From NCBI RefSeq assembly GCF_905475395.1, contig NC_058339.1, positions 39,007,172-39,071,171 on the forward strand: 64,000 bases of DNA, in the 5' to 3' direction. Source of the stretch: Chrysoperla carnea (lineage: Eukaryota; Arthropoda; Insecta; Neuroptera; Chrysopidae). The notes under the pieces were generated by a model. The model was given only the letters and a program-made list of their open reading frames with translations. It did no database searches and was not told the origin of the DNA. Both the position numbers and the translations under genes were made by a program. Positions 47,434 to 58,778 of this stretch are shown piece after piece. How positions within the stretch are numbered: position 1 is the stretch's first letter; each line of letters begins with the position of its first letter.

Positions 47434-49816
47434 TTAATGTGAAATAGAATATTTTTCATACATTTCTATTAAAGATTTAGATGTTCTTGGTTTAATTAAA
47501 TTTAACGCATGTTCAAAATGCCGCATTTCAATTTTATTCGACAAAATATCTTCTTCTAAAGCTTTCATAGCAGCTTCATTACATACTGCTTGAACTTCAG
47601 CTCCCGAATATCCTTCAGTTTTATCGACTAGATATTGAAAGTCAAGTTCTTCAACAGGCATTTTTGCAGTTTTAATTGTAACAATAGCTAATCGTGTTTG
47701 AGCATCAGGTAACGGAACATAAACAATTCGATCTAATCTTCCTGGTCGTAGCAAGGCTTTATCAATTCGATCCGGTCGATTTGTTGCTGCTACCACTGTT
47801 ACTGCCCCCAATGCTGTTACGCCATCTAATTCAGTTAATAACTGTGCTAAAACACGCTCTTGCACACTACCACTATTTCCACCGCTGGTTGAACGTTCTC
47901 CACCGATAGCATCAATTTCATCAAAAAATATAATTGACGGAGCCGCTTGCCGTGCTCTTCTGAATAAATCTCGTACAGCTCTCTCTGATTCACCAACATA
48001 CTTATTAAATAATTCAGGACCCTTAATAGATAAAAAATTTAATTTAGTCTCTGATGCTATTGCTTTTGCAATCATAGTTTTTGAACAACCCGGTGGTCCA
48101 TACATTAATAATCCACGTGGTGGTCGAATACCCATTCTCGTAAATGATTCTGGATGAATTATAGGCCATTCAATAGCTTGTTTCAATTTTAATTTTAAAT
48201 CATTCTGTCCTCCAATATCTGACCAATTCACATTAGGTGACTCAATTTGAACTTCTCTCATAGCACTTGGTTTCACTTCTTTAAGAGCCAATATGAAATC
48301 TTGTAGGCTTGGGACCGTTCGCGCGTTAAAAAGTGCATAGTTTGTAGCTGTTGCATAAACTAACATTAAATCTGAACCTACATATCCTGGTGTTATAGAA
48401 ACTAATTCGTCAATTTCCAGATTTGTAAAATTTTTTAATAAATTTGTAAGAATTTCTTTTCTAGCCAATTCATTTGGTACAGGTATTTCGATTTCAAAAT
48501 CGATACGTCCAAATCTACGTAAACTTGAATCGATTGCATCGATATTATTACTTGTAGCAATTACAAAAATATCAAATTCATTTTCGATAATACTATCTAA
48601 AAATTTAATAACCGATGCAGTTACGCGTTTTTCTTTTTCACTCGGTTTACTGCTTTTCACGGGACAAAGAATATTTAAATCATCTAAAATAACAACACTA
48701 GGAGAATTATCAATTGCTTCCTTAAATAAGTTATTAAGTTTATCATCTGAATCGTCTTGAGTTTGCGAACATATTGAAAAACAAGAAATTAAATAAATGT
48801 TTGTATTGTACTTAATTTCAGATTTATTTGCAATCAAATTTGCAAGAGACGTTTTACCAGTGCCCGAATAACCGTATAATAAAACTGATTTGACTATGGA
48901 CGATTTATTGAACTTTTTACTAAAATATGTATCAATAAATAAAAGAACCTTTTGTTCTATTTTTGATAAGCCTCCAAGAGTTATAGAACTTTTAGGTTTT
49001 ACATTTTTGCTAACAGAAAAGTTACTAATAATGAATTTAGTGTTTTCAACTACTTGAAATAATTGAGATTGATTTTGAATGCTATCAAATGAAATTTTTT
49101 CTAATTCATTACATAAATTATCTTCTGATTTTTCAAAATCAATATTTGAAATTATAAACTCGATAATTTTTCCATAATATAAAACGGAAAGTCGATTTCC
49201 ATTACACAAAATTTTATTTATGTGCATTCTTTGAAGTCTTTTACAAAGATCTGCATGAATATCCAAGTTTTTTAAATTCTTTTTAGTTGTAATTGTAATT
49301 AGCTTAGCTTTAAGTATTTTTTGTGGAAGTGCTTCAATTCGGACATGTTTTGTGAGTAATTTTTCCCATGCAGCTTGAATTGCTGTTAAACAAAAAAAAT
49401 TCAATATGTAATAAATACTTTAATAATTTGTAAGTGAAAATACCATTTTCAGTGAGCATTACAGATGCTGATGTTTTTTCAATTGTTGGCCATAAAGTAC
49501 GAACAATAGGCGTTTGATTTTCAACAATAACAACCACTGGATCACCAATTTTAAAATTACACAACTGAATTGCTGATTGACTTAAAAATATAAAATTATG
49601 TATATCTTGTGACGGTAAACCTTGAATTGCGTCTTTAGATTTTATTTCAACAAAACTAAATAGTTTCTCATTCAAAATAAAAGATTGGTTCCAATTACTT
49701 TGTGGTACTGGACATTGGCCTACATGATTATCTTTTTCTTTTGTTAAAATGTAGGCATTACAATTGTTACAACAACTCCATACTGTTTGTGGAGTTTTAT
49801 TAGATTTTGAACTCAT
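47434..49816 (-). CDS. AFG2A: AFG2A/SPATA5-like type II AAA+ ATPase
   Basis: Cdc48-related double-ring ATPase. The family acts in cytoplasmic pre-60S ribosome maturation (yeast Afg2/Drg1 strips Rlp24). Exons 49816-49444 and 49382-47434, GT-AG, 773 aa. An N-domain of about 270 aa starts with a possible C2HC zinc motif (C16, C19, H31, C35). The D1 Walker A is GYSGTGKT (295-302), departing from the usual GPPGTGKT. The D1 Walker B ends LDDL (358-359), with Asp in place of the catalytic Glu. D2 has the AFG2-type Walker A GPPGCSKT (553-560), intact Walker B FFDEID (612-613), pore loop KYVGES and the ATNRPDRID / RPGRLDR second-region arginines. The C-S in the D2 P-loop and the overall match separate it from VCP and NVL. 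It is shorter than human SPATA5 (893 aa). The D1 changes suggest weak D1 hydrolysis, an inference. Confidence 0.95.
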
Positions 49817-50311
49817 AACAATTTATATATTTGCATGTAATTCGTAAATATAACCTAGATTCTTGAGCACATTTATTAAATTCGACCATACAGGATAAAA
49901 CGTTCATTGTTTGTTGATTTGTTAGTAAACTTTTGATAGTTTCAAATCGAAGTTGGTACCAGTTTTAAGATACGATCGCGCTAGTGTAATTTCCTAATGC
50001 GCGCGCATATTATTTGGGTATGTTCCAAGGTGGTTTTTCGCTCTTTATAAACGATTTAAGTCGATATCTTAGAAAATAGAAACTACTTGTCCAATCGCAA
50101 CATGGATTCGCGATTTTTTTTCAAGATTTTTTTTTGCAAATTTCTTAAGGAATTTTCTCGACCTTTATGAAATATTACCTAAAATTCTGTGCCAAGTTTT
50201 ATTCTGTGTGAAGTTTTATTTCAAAAAATTGAGAAAATCACAAGAAAAATTTTGTTTCTAAGGCTGTCTAGCCTTACCTGTTTAGTTCATAGAATATTAA
50301 TTATATTTATA
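49817..50311. other. Upstream flank of AFG2A
   Basis: The presumed promoter of AFG2A lies immediately right of 49816. A short GC-richer stretch (ATGCGCGCGCAT near 49998) is the only notable feature. No other gene is visible. Confidence 0.4.
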
Positions 50312-50553
50312 CATAGAGAACGCGAGGGATCTGCTATCCTGTAAGTAAATGAGGTATGATGAATGAGAGAGAAGAGTGTCAGTGAATTTCCCTGTGTCCT
50401 TGTCATATGTACATTTATACTTATTATATGTATTAGTAAGTATAAGTTTAAGTAATAGACAAGAACACAGGGGAGCTTACTGGCGGTCTTCTTTCTCGCT
50501 TCGCATATCGCATCCACTTACAGGAAAACGTTTGCTATCTTCATATCTCTATG
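50312..50553. repeat. Imperfect palindrome of about 240 bp
   Basis: CATAGAGA at 50312 and TCTCTATG ending at 50553 bound two arms that pair along most of their length. Paired landmarks are TCCTGTAAGT and ACTTACAGGA, and CCCTGTGTCCTTGTC and GACAAGAACACAGGG. It lies just left of the large inverted-repeat element and may be a separate palindromic MITE. Confidence 0.75.
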
Positions 50554-50906
50554 GTTTAGTAAGTAGTATTTATAAGAAAGTATATATTGTGTTTTACCCT
50601 TTATTATTATTATTACTATTATTATTATTATATAAAAGTGATAGAATTTTACTTATTTTGTATAAAAACGATAATAAGAAAAGAACAATCTCTGTAAATT
50701 TGTTTGATGAAAATGTACAATACAATTATTTTTCATGAAAACTTAAAACTTTTTTTTTGTTATAAATAAATAAAAATCGTTATATATTTTAAATTTTGGT
50801 TTATTTTTTAAATTTTCTATCCTATTTTTTCTTTCAGAACAAAATTATTAATTAATAAATTATTAAGTAAAGGTAAGTATTAAGTTAATTATATTGGTAA
50901 TAATAA

Positions 50907-50977
50907 GGCAGGTGGTTGTGTGGGTATAGCACTTGTCTTTGAAACCTAGATACGTTGGTTCGTATATTGGTATGGCT
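50907..50977 (+). ncRNA. tRNA-like segment T1 (left arm)
   Basis: Order of parts resembles a tRNA: an A-box-like GTGTGGGTATAGCAC, a middle stem-loop region and a B-box-like GGTTCGTAT. The acceptor ends pair poorly, so it is not a functional tRNA. It may be a SINE head or a pseudo-tRNA. The mirrored copy is at 54864-54933. Confidence 0.4.
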
Positions 50978-51100
50978 AACTTTTTTAATTTTAAATTAAA
51001 TGAATTTTTTCTGATGTTAAAAATTCTCCACTTGTTTTTATAGATACCTATAAATTATCTGTATAACCCGCCCTCTTTCAAAAAACGTCACTTATACATG

Positions 51101-51540
51101 TGTCATAAATCACTATTCTGTCAGGGGGTGGGAATTTAAATAATCATAAGTATATATCACACTCTTTAAAATTATTCATTTATATAGGTAATTTTATTGA
51201 AAAAAAATGAGTAAAAAGAAATACATAATGGTTAAGTTTAATGAAAAAAGTAAAATAAATAAGTTTAAGAAAACAATTTATTGAAAAAAATGAATCCAAC
51301 GTATGTGTATTACATTATTGATAAATATGATATGTGAAAGGTGGAGTAGTGGAAAGCTCACTCGCTTCCAGTTACAGAGTACCGGGGTTCGTATCTATTA
51401 TCATTGGCCTGATTAATTTTTTAAAGTCATTTTTTAGATAATTGTTATGAGAACCAAGAGCAACAAATAAGTAACAGAGGGGGATATATTTTATGTTATT
51501 TTAATTCCCACCCTCTGGCAGAAGAGTGATTTATGACATA
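51101..51540. repeat. Inner palindrome enclosing tRNA-like segment T2
   Basis: TGTCATAAATCACT at 51101 followed by GTCAGGGGGTGGGAATT is mirrored by AATTCCCACCCTC...AGTGATTTATGACA ending near 51540. The same block recurs in the right arm at 54709-54746. The segment between carries T2 (51340-51409). Confidence 0.75.
51340..51409 (+). ncRNA. tRNA-like segment T2
   Basis: GGTGGAGTAGTGGAAAGCTC has a D-arm-like GAG...CTC stem, and ACCGGGGTTCGTATCT matches the B box and T loop. The acceptor stem does not close. It is probably a pol III promoter-bearing relic rather than a tRNA gene. Confidence 0.4.
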
Positions 51541-52441
51541 AGTAGGAAAGTGGGACTAAAATAATGAATTATTTTTTGTAAAATAACATGTTCTCCTATT
51601 ACAAAATCTTCTAGAATTTCATTTAACAAGAATTAATTTTAGCATGTACAACAAAAAAAGCAAGTAAATTAAGTATTTTGTAATAGGCGAATATGTTCTA
51701 AAAAAAATGGGATAATATATAACATGTTCTGCTGTTACAAAATTTCAAATTTTAGTTTTAACGAGCGATTTTTTAATTTATAGCTCCGCGATCTTAGCAC
51801 CTCATGTGCGGAATTTCGATTGACCAATTATACCATCTGAAAGGTCAGAAATTGGTCATAAAAGGTCAGTTGGTCTCATTAATTGGTCAGCATCAGAAAA
51901 TTTTTTATTAAAGATTGAAAAAACTCCACCTATGCGCGATCGGGAAGCATTCGCTGATAATTGGTCAGCTAATATAAATAATTGGTCAGTTTAATTTTAT
52001 ATTCAAAAAATAATATAATTTCGAAAAAATTTTCAATTTTTTCAACATTTGTACTAGGAGAACATAAGTGGGAATTAGTAGTTCCTGATAAGGAGAAAGG
52101 TGAGTAAGTGTTTTCACCCCGAAAGTTTAAAATTTTATTTTGGCAGAAAGTTATTGGTCTGCCCACTAGAGGTCACACTCACCAAACACGGGTGTGCAGA
52201 CCACTAACTTTCTGACTTACGAGGTGACAACAATTACCTTGCTATCAGGTACTACTTATTCCGTCCGTCCTTGATGTTCTCCTAGTAGAAATGTGAAAAA
52301 AATTGAAGTTTTTGAACGAAAAAAAACTAATTTTTTCATCATTTACTAGGCAAACATGCGTTGGTGGAAATTTGAAAAAAAATGAAAATAAAAATCAGAT
52401 TTTGCTTAAAAAGATTTAATGAACTTTTTTTTAATATATGT

Positions 52442-52513
52442 CCTCACCTAGTTTCGAACCAAGGGACTATTTATTCGAAGTCAGATACGCTAACCATTAT
52501 ACCATTAGGGCTC
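52442..52513 (-). ncRNA. tRNA-like segment T3, resembling tRNA-Arg(TCG)
   Basis: On the minus strand CCTAATGGTATAATGGTTAG is A-box-like, CTGACTTCGAAT resembles an anticodon arm with TCG, and CTTGGTTCGAAACTAGG forms a T arm with 4 of 5 pairs and a perfect GGTTCGAAAC B box. The 5' and 3' ends do not form a proper acceptor stem. It is likely a pseudo-tRNA or a SINE head inside the element's centre. Confidence 0.45.
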
Positions 52514-53197
52514 TGTTATTCGTATTAATAAATAATTATATTCATATTTTCGACTTTCTTAAATTATAACAAAAAGTAAAACTCATTTTCGGAAAATTTT
52601 GAGTAGTATTATTACAAAAAAAAAAAATGGCAAACGAAGTTTGAAATACTTACCTATCGTGAAGTTCGAAATACTCATCTATTTTTAACTGAAATAATAT
52701 TGTATAGCTACAGAGAGATGGGGAAAAATAAAATAAAAACAGGGTTTGAGTTTTCAACTTTATTTGAATGAAATCAAAATACATAAAAACTATTTACGAA
52801 TTACTTGCACATAATTCCATATAATTAATTTCATCTTAAAAAAATTTTTTTGCATCAACTTTTTTTTTACAAACCAAATACCACACAAAAATAAAATGAA
52901 AATCCAAAAAGAATATTACGTATTTACAATCCAACTTCTTTATCTCACCTATATTTTATAAGAATTTGTTTGTACCTTTACTAAAAAAAAATTAATTAGT
53001 TAATTAATAATTTTGTTCTGAAAGGAAAAATGGAATAGAATAAAATAAAACAAAATTTAAAATATATAACGATATTTATTTATTTATATTAATTTGAAAA
53101 CGTTATCCCGAAAATTGATTTTTTTACTATATAAAATAACCATTATTATTATTCATTCAAATTTTTTATAGGTGACATATGTACAAATATATATAAT

Positions 53198-53728
53198 ACA
53201 AGTGAAAACAAACAATTGACTGAGTTAATTGTTGAAATACCATGCATAGTCAGTGTTGATTTATTTATCACATTACACATACAAACATGTGACACATACA
53301 TAACTGATAATCAAGTATAGTACCTATTATAAAATTTCCGCCTAATTGGCGCCCTCACGAGTAAACAGTGCAAGTGATGTTTATGAAAAAAAATTTTACA
53401 TTTAAACTTTTGTTCTATCTCTAACGGTTTACAAGATGGGTCCTACGGACCCAAGACCCAATTCACCTATGATGCTCATTTACGAACTTGACCTCACTTT
53501 TTACGTCCTGAGTACGCTGTAAAAATTTCAGCTCGATATCTTTTTTCGTTTTTGAGTTATCGTGTCCACAGACGGACGGATGGACGGACGGACAACCGGA
53601 AATGGACTAATTAGGTGATTTTATGAACACCTATGACAAAATTTTTATACTAACATCATTATTTTTAAGCGTTACAAACTTGGGACTAAACTTAATATAC
53701 TATGTATATTTCATATATACATGGTATA
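53198..53728 (+). repeat. Interspersed repeat family R1, longest copy
   Basis: Starts ACAAGTGAAAACAAACAATT and ends near TTCATATATACATGGTATA. It includes a (GACG/GGAC)n tract near 53570-53595 and TAATTAGGTGATTTTATGAAC. Related copies: 22781-23280 and 21322-21552. No coding frame. It sits in the loop of the giant fold-back element. Confidence 0.75.
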
Positions 53729-53792
53729 AAAAGAGTGAAAAATTTAAATAAAAGGAAAAATTCATTTTTTTAAAAGTAAAAATTTTATCCAT

Positions 53793-54109
53793 TTTTTTTT
53801 TGATATGTACTACTATCAAATATACATCAAAAACTATAGGATAGACAAGAAGCAGAAGTATAATTATAAGTGACATCTGGAGTCTGAGGCGATCAACTAT
53901 TAAGTTTGTAGGCCTTTGCGGGTATGACTATTAAGTTTAACTACTTTGCGGGGGTGACTATTAACTATTAAGTTTGAAAGCCTGACTCGGTAGAGGCGCT
54001 GAAACTCGTATACTACGATTTTACATTAGCTCATATGGGCTGCTTCTCCTCTATCCTATGCTCTTTGATATACATGTATATTTGATAGTAGTACATATCA
54101 AAAAAAAAA
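53793..54109. mobile_element. Small palindromic MITE with internal 27-bp repeats
   Basis: TTTTGATATGTACTACTATC and its complement GATAGTAGTACATATCAAAA bound the element, with further pairing (ATAGGATAGA and TCTATCCTAT). The interior holds about three imperfect copies of GACTATTAAGTTT...TTTGCGGG. No coding frame. Confidence 0.75.
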
Positions 54110-54863
54110 ATTATAAAAAAAATATTTCCCCTACTCTGTCTGGTTTATAGTGAAGAGCTGTGCGTAAGTACTCACTGCCCTGATAAAACCATCCGGCTTA
54201 AAGCATGCGCGTTACGACAGAGACAACTTTTTTAATTTTTTTTAATATTAAATTAAACTGTCCAATTATTTATATTAGCTGACCAATTATCAGTGAATGC
54301 TTCCCGATCGCGCATAGGTGGAGTTTTTTATTTTTTCTGCGAATGAGGTGCTAAACTTATTAATTGACCTTGAAAAACTTTAATCTTTAATAAAAAATTA
54401 TCTGATGCTGACCAATTAATGAGACCAACTGACCTTTTATGACCAATTTCTGACCTTTCAGATGGTATAATTGGTTAATCGAAATTCCGCTCATGAGGTG
54501 CTAAGATCGCGGAGATTTAATTTATAAATGCTAATTTTAATATTTTCTAATAGGAGAATATGAGTGAGATATATTATATGACATGTTCTCCTATTAAAAA
54601 GTTAGAAATTTTAACATAATGAAGCCATTTTTGTACATATTTTTAATATTTTGTAACAGGAGAACATAATTTTAAAGAGTGACTTATACATATACTTATG
54701 ATTATTTAAATTCCCACCCCCTGACAGAATAGTGATTTATGACATATGTTTAACTGACGTTATTTGCAAGAGAGCGGGTTATATAGATCATTTTTAAACT
54801 ATAAAAAAGTGGAGAATTTTTAACATCAGAAAAAATGCATTTAATTTAAAAGTAAAAATGTTA

Positions 54864-54933
54864 GCCATACCAAGATACGAATCAGCGTACCTATGTTTCA
54901 TAGGCAAGTGCTATACGCACACATCCAACCGGC
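54864..54933 (-). ncRNA. tRNA-like segment T1' (right arm)
   Basis: Mirror copy of T1 on the minus strand: GTGTGCGTATAGCAC (A-box-like), a CCTATGAAACATAGG stem-loop at the anticodon position and GATTCGTAT (B-box-like). GCC at the start can pair with GGC at the end, but the rest of the acceptor does not. Confidence 0.4.
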
Positions 54934-55226
54934 TTATTAATAACAACATAATTAACTTAATACTTACCTTTACTAAACAATTTATTAATTGATAATTTTG
55001 TTCTGAAAGAAAAAATAAGATAGAAAATTTAAAAAATAAACCAAAATTTAAAATATATAATGATTTTTATTTATTTATTACAAAAAAAAAGTTTTAAGTT
55101 TTCATGAAAAATAATATTGTACATTTTCATCAAACAAATTTACAGAGATTCTTCTTTTCTTATTAACGTTTTTATACAAAATAAGTAAAATTCTATCACT
55201 TTTATATAATAATAATAATAAAGGGT

Positions 55227-56496
55227 GCCCAAGATTAATTGCTAAAAATATTGCTTAGGGAAATTGGGAATTTGGCCCACAATTCATCAAGCATTGCATT
55301 ACGTTATTGTATTTGAAAAAAAGACAGTGAGTGTATTTTTCAAAACGGACGGGGTGATAGCAAATGTCTATTGCTAGTTTTCGTAAATTATTATTGAAAT
55401 TAACAATTTTTCTAACCAATCATTGTGCTATGAGAAGTTGTTATGCTAAGTGCATAGAGAAATTGTTATTATTTTAATATTAAATTATTATTTTGAATAT
55501 TATTTTAATATAAAATCATTATTTTGTTATTATTTTATTATTAAATTATTATTTTAATTATCTACCACTTGACGAAGTCCTGCTGTTATAACTTGAACCA
55601 CTGTATAAGGATACGAGTTTTTTAATTTTACCTCCTTAATTTAAATTATACTCTGTTTAAACGTTGACAAACTTATCAAGGTTCTACTGTATTTATAACA
55701 TCCTTATTATATACAACATTTTCAGCAAATTGTTGATATTAGCATTTCTGTTTATTTATCTGCACTGCAGATATACATACCTACATAGAAAAAAATATAC
55801 ATTTGCTAATATTTAAAAATAAATTTTCTGTATAATTATCTACATACACATACGCAATTAAAGAAAGAATACAATTTCGCATGCGTGTCCATTATATGTG
55901 CTTCCCCTTTTTTAATTTGGTTCTAGTCTAAAAATATCATGAATGGCATAATTCTCAATACCTATAAATAACACGCATCTAAATGGATTATTATAATCCC
56001 GAAATTTAAAATATTTTTTTACTTAAATACTTTCTTGTAAAAAACTATTCGCGACTCCAAGATGCCATAGAAAGCACTGTAATTGCGATTGAGTTTGAAA
56101 AAAAAAGATACTGCCTTACCACCTTAATACAATTTATTTATAAAAATTGGAAAAATATATTAAAAATTTGTCTATGTTTGCTGACTCTGCTGACGAAGCT
56201 TTATCAAAATCGATAAAGTTCAGTTCATTTTTACGTTTCCATTAAACTGTAAAATCAAAGTTTTAGTTTAATCATTCTATCCTTATCACAAATATATTTT
56301 ATCTATGCCTTACCATATCCTCACAAGTTTCAGAATTGTACATAGTTAAAAATAAATTTTCCTATTCTGATCTACTGCGCAGGCGTTATTACACAAATAA
56401 TGCGATTTCGTATACGTGTTCATAATATGTAGTTCCCCGTTTTGCATATAGATCTATTGCGTATCTACTCTATAAATATCCTGAATTCATTTTTAT
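55227..56496. other. Upstream flank of the viperin gene
   Basis: AT-rich, with no gene recognised. Two related stretches (about 55840-55990 and 56340-56480) share patterns such as CGCAT(A)CGTGTTCATAATATGT..TTCCCC and may be a diverged local duplication. This interval should contain the viperin promoter. I could not identify defined response elements. Confidence 0.45.
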
Positions 56497-56574
56497 ATGT
56501 TTCAATTCAAAGTCAATTCGTGTGAATTTTACAAAAATAAATTATATAGAAATAATAAATCATTTATTTTTAAA

Positions 56575-58615
56575 ATGGATTTTAATAAAACAGATTGGTT
56601 TATTATAAATACTGATTTAAATATAATAAATTCTGTCATTAATTATCGTAATTCTGTCCGAACAATTATTATTTTATTTTTTATAATCTTAATTATAAAA
56701 AATAAATACTTTTCATTCAAATCAAAGAAAATTATTCCAAAAAGTGTAAATTATCATTTTACTCGTCAATGTAATTACTCTTGTGGATTTTGTTTCCACA
56801 CAGCATTGACGTCGTATGTTTTACCAATAGAAGAAGCTAAACGTGGTCTTACCATGTTAAAAAATGCAGGTAATATTTTTCATTTCAAATGCATTCAATG
56901 ATAATTATTTAGGTCTGTCACGAAACAATTACCGAGGTTCAATCCCAAGAAGTGGATTTTTTTTGACTTACCTAGTCAATTGCTTTACTATTTAAGGTAT
57001 GGAAAAAATTAACTTTAGCGGAGGTGAACCGTTTATACAAAATCGTGGAAATTTTGTTGGGGAATTGGTTAAGTTCTGTAAAGAAGATCTAAAATTACCA
57101 TCAGTTACAATTGTGAGCAATGGTTCTTTGATTCGAGAACCCTGGTTTGAAGAATATGGTATTTAATTATAATTCAAAAAAAAATTATTTTTTAATCATA
57201 ATATTTAAATTACAACTTTTATACTTACAATTAGGTGAATATTTGGATATATTGGCCGTTTCGTGTGATTCTTTCAAAGAAGATGTAAATAAGAAAATTG
57301 GTAGAGGTCAAGGTAATCATAACCATGTCGAAAAGTTGATGGAAATACATGACTGGTGTCGTAAATATGGCATATTATTTAAAATTAATACTGTTGTCAA
57401 TACTTACAATGTAGATGAGGATATGTCCGAGCAAATACAAATTTTAAATCCAGCACGTTGGAAGGTAACAATAAACATATTATATTGGTATCCAGTTTGA
57501 AAAGGATTCATTATATAAAACTTATGCCCTACACAAATTATTAAAAATTTCTTAGTAATAATCAGTCTAGTACTATATTTTTCACTTACGCTTTTACTTC
57601 AGAAAATTGACTGTTTGAATTTTTGTTATTGAAAATTTGATGCGATCGTAATTTATATCTATAGAGAATACAAAAAATTGAAACGAATTTGAAGTCGTGC
57701 CCGGATTAGTATATTCGTAATAAAGGGACGGAAAAACATTCACTATTTTTTTAAAATATAATTTAGGGCCAGATTATTGAATAAAATTATGTAGAATATT
57801 CTTTATCATTAATATAAATGGCAATACGGTAGTTGCTCGATGTCGAATTTGCCATAGTATTAAAACAAAGATTTCAAAGACTGTTGCCCATCTCCTTTTA
57901 GCAAAACAAAGTTTTATATGTAATCTCTATGATGAAAACGTACAACGTACTAAATTATATCTTCCTTTTTGTTTAATTAGGAATTTTAAACTTCATGTGT
58001 TGCATAATACTACTAAAGATTTTCAAAAACCAACTTCACTTTTCTACCCCCCATCCCAATGAAAATTATTCACCTGCAGTAATTAAAAAAAATTTAGTCA
58101 ACATCCTTATTGGATCAAATTTCCGATCCACTAAAAACTTCAAACTCTAAGCTCTCAGATAGAAATAATGCTTCCAAGGTATTTTAAAATGTTTTCGTTT
58201 TAAAGGTGTTCCAATGTTTATTGTTGGAAGGAGAAAATGTAGGACCAAACGCTTTAAAAAATGCTGAAAAGTTTTATATATCAAACGAAAAATTTCAATT
58301 TTTTTTGGATCGTCATAAAGAAGTTAAATGTCTTGTGCCAGAATCAAACGATAAAATGCAAAATAGTTATTTAATTTTGGATGAATATGTAAGTAATATT
58401 CATTATTACATATTAAAATTTGATTTAAAATTTCCTGTATATTTTTCTAGATGCGATTTTTAGACTGCCAAAGTGGTTCGAAAAAACCTTCAGGTTCAAT
58501 TTTAGATATCGGAGTTGAAAGTGCCATAAATTTTTCGGGATTTGATGAAGCAATGTTCAAAAAGCGAGGTGGTGTGTATAAATGGTCAAAACTTGATCAA
58601 CAGTTGGAGTGGTAG
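56575..58615 (+). CDS. RSAD2: Viperin (RSAD2), radical SAM antiviral enzyme
   Basis: Converts CTP to the chain-terminating nucleotide ddhCTP, on ER or lipid-droplet membranes in vertebrates. Exons: 56575-56869, 56997-57158, 57235-57464, 58206-58388, 58451-58615; all GT-AG, phases agree, 344 aa (human 361). An in-frame ATG at 56497 would add 26 aa; the second ATG is chosen because it brings the hydrophobic helix (residues 30-42, [13 protein letters not shown]) close to the N-terminus as in the family. The 4Fe-4S motif is CNYSCGFC (C66, C70, C73) inside NYHFTRQ...FHTA. The SAM motif is NFSGGEP (104-110). Also present are IGRGQG, NPARWKVFQCLL, CLVPESN and YLILDEYMRFL. It ends in QQLEW; the C-terminal Trp of human viperin is needed for cluster loading by the CIA machinery. 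Everything expected is intact. No CMPK2 neighbour is visible. Confidence 0.97.
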
Positions 58616-58721
58616 ATCTACTATTTGAACTTTTTTTTTTTTTTTTTTAGAATTATCGAAATTTTATTTTGTTATTTTTTTTAATTGCGTTTATCGTTTT
58701 TTTATACTAATTATTTTTGTA

Positions 58722-58727
58722 AATAAA
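58722..58727 (+). terminator. Poly(A) signal AATAAA of viperin
   Basis: Canonical AATAAA 107 nt after the stop codon and before the downstream MITE at 58779. This suggests a short 3' UTR. Confidence 0.65.
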
Positions 58728-58778
58728 AAATCGAAATCAGTATTTTTGTTATCAAATCGAATATTTTATTTAATCCTA

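Larger units (their letters stand above)
50596..55226. mobile_element. 4.6-kb giant inverted-repeat (fold-back) element
   Basis: ACCCTTTATTATTATTATTA at 50596 is mirrored by the AATAAAGGGT terminus at 55226. Left arm 50596-51175 pairs with 54690-55226, and 51710-52010 pairs with 54230-54540. The left arm carries about 0.5 kb of extra sequence (51180-51700), itself palindromic. The centre (52010-54230) holds a tRNA-like sequence, a third partial copy of arm sequence (about 53003-53090), an R1 repeat and a small MITE. No transposase or other protein frame is present. Arms are alike but clearly diverged, so it is not a fresh insertion or an assembly fold. No target duplication was recognised. 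Confidence 0.82.

Noticed and set aside
52442-52513. Functional tRNA-Arg gene
   Set aside because: The acceptor stem does not pair and the anticodon stem is broken.
50596-55226. Assembly artefact (collapsed or folded read) as cause of the inverted repeat
   Set aside because: Arms differ by many substitutions and by a 0.5-kb segment, unlike an exact fold-back artefact.
56575-58615. Viperin as vertebrate or bacterial contamination
   Set aside because: It has AT-rich introns like its neighbours and a MITE family shared with the IR75-like gene.
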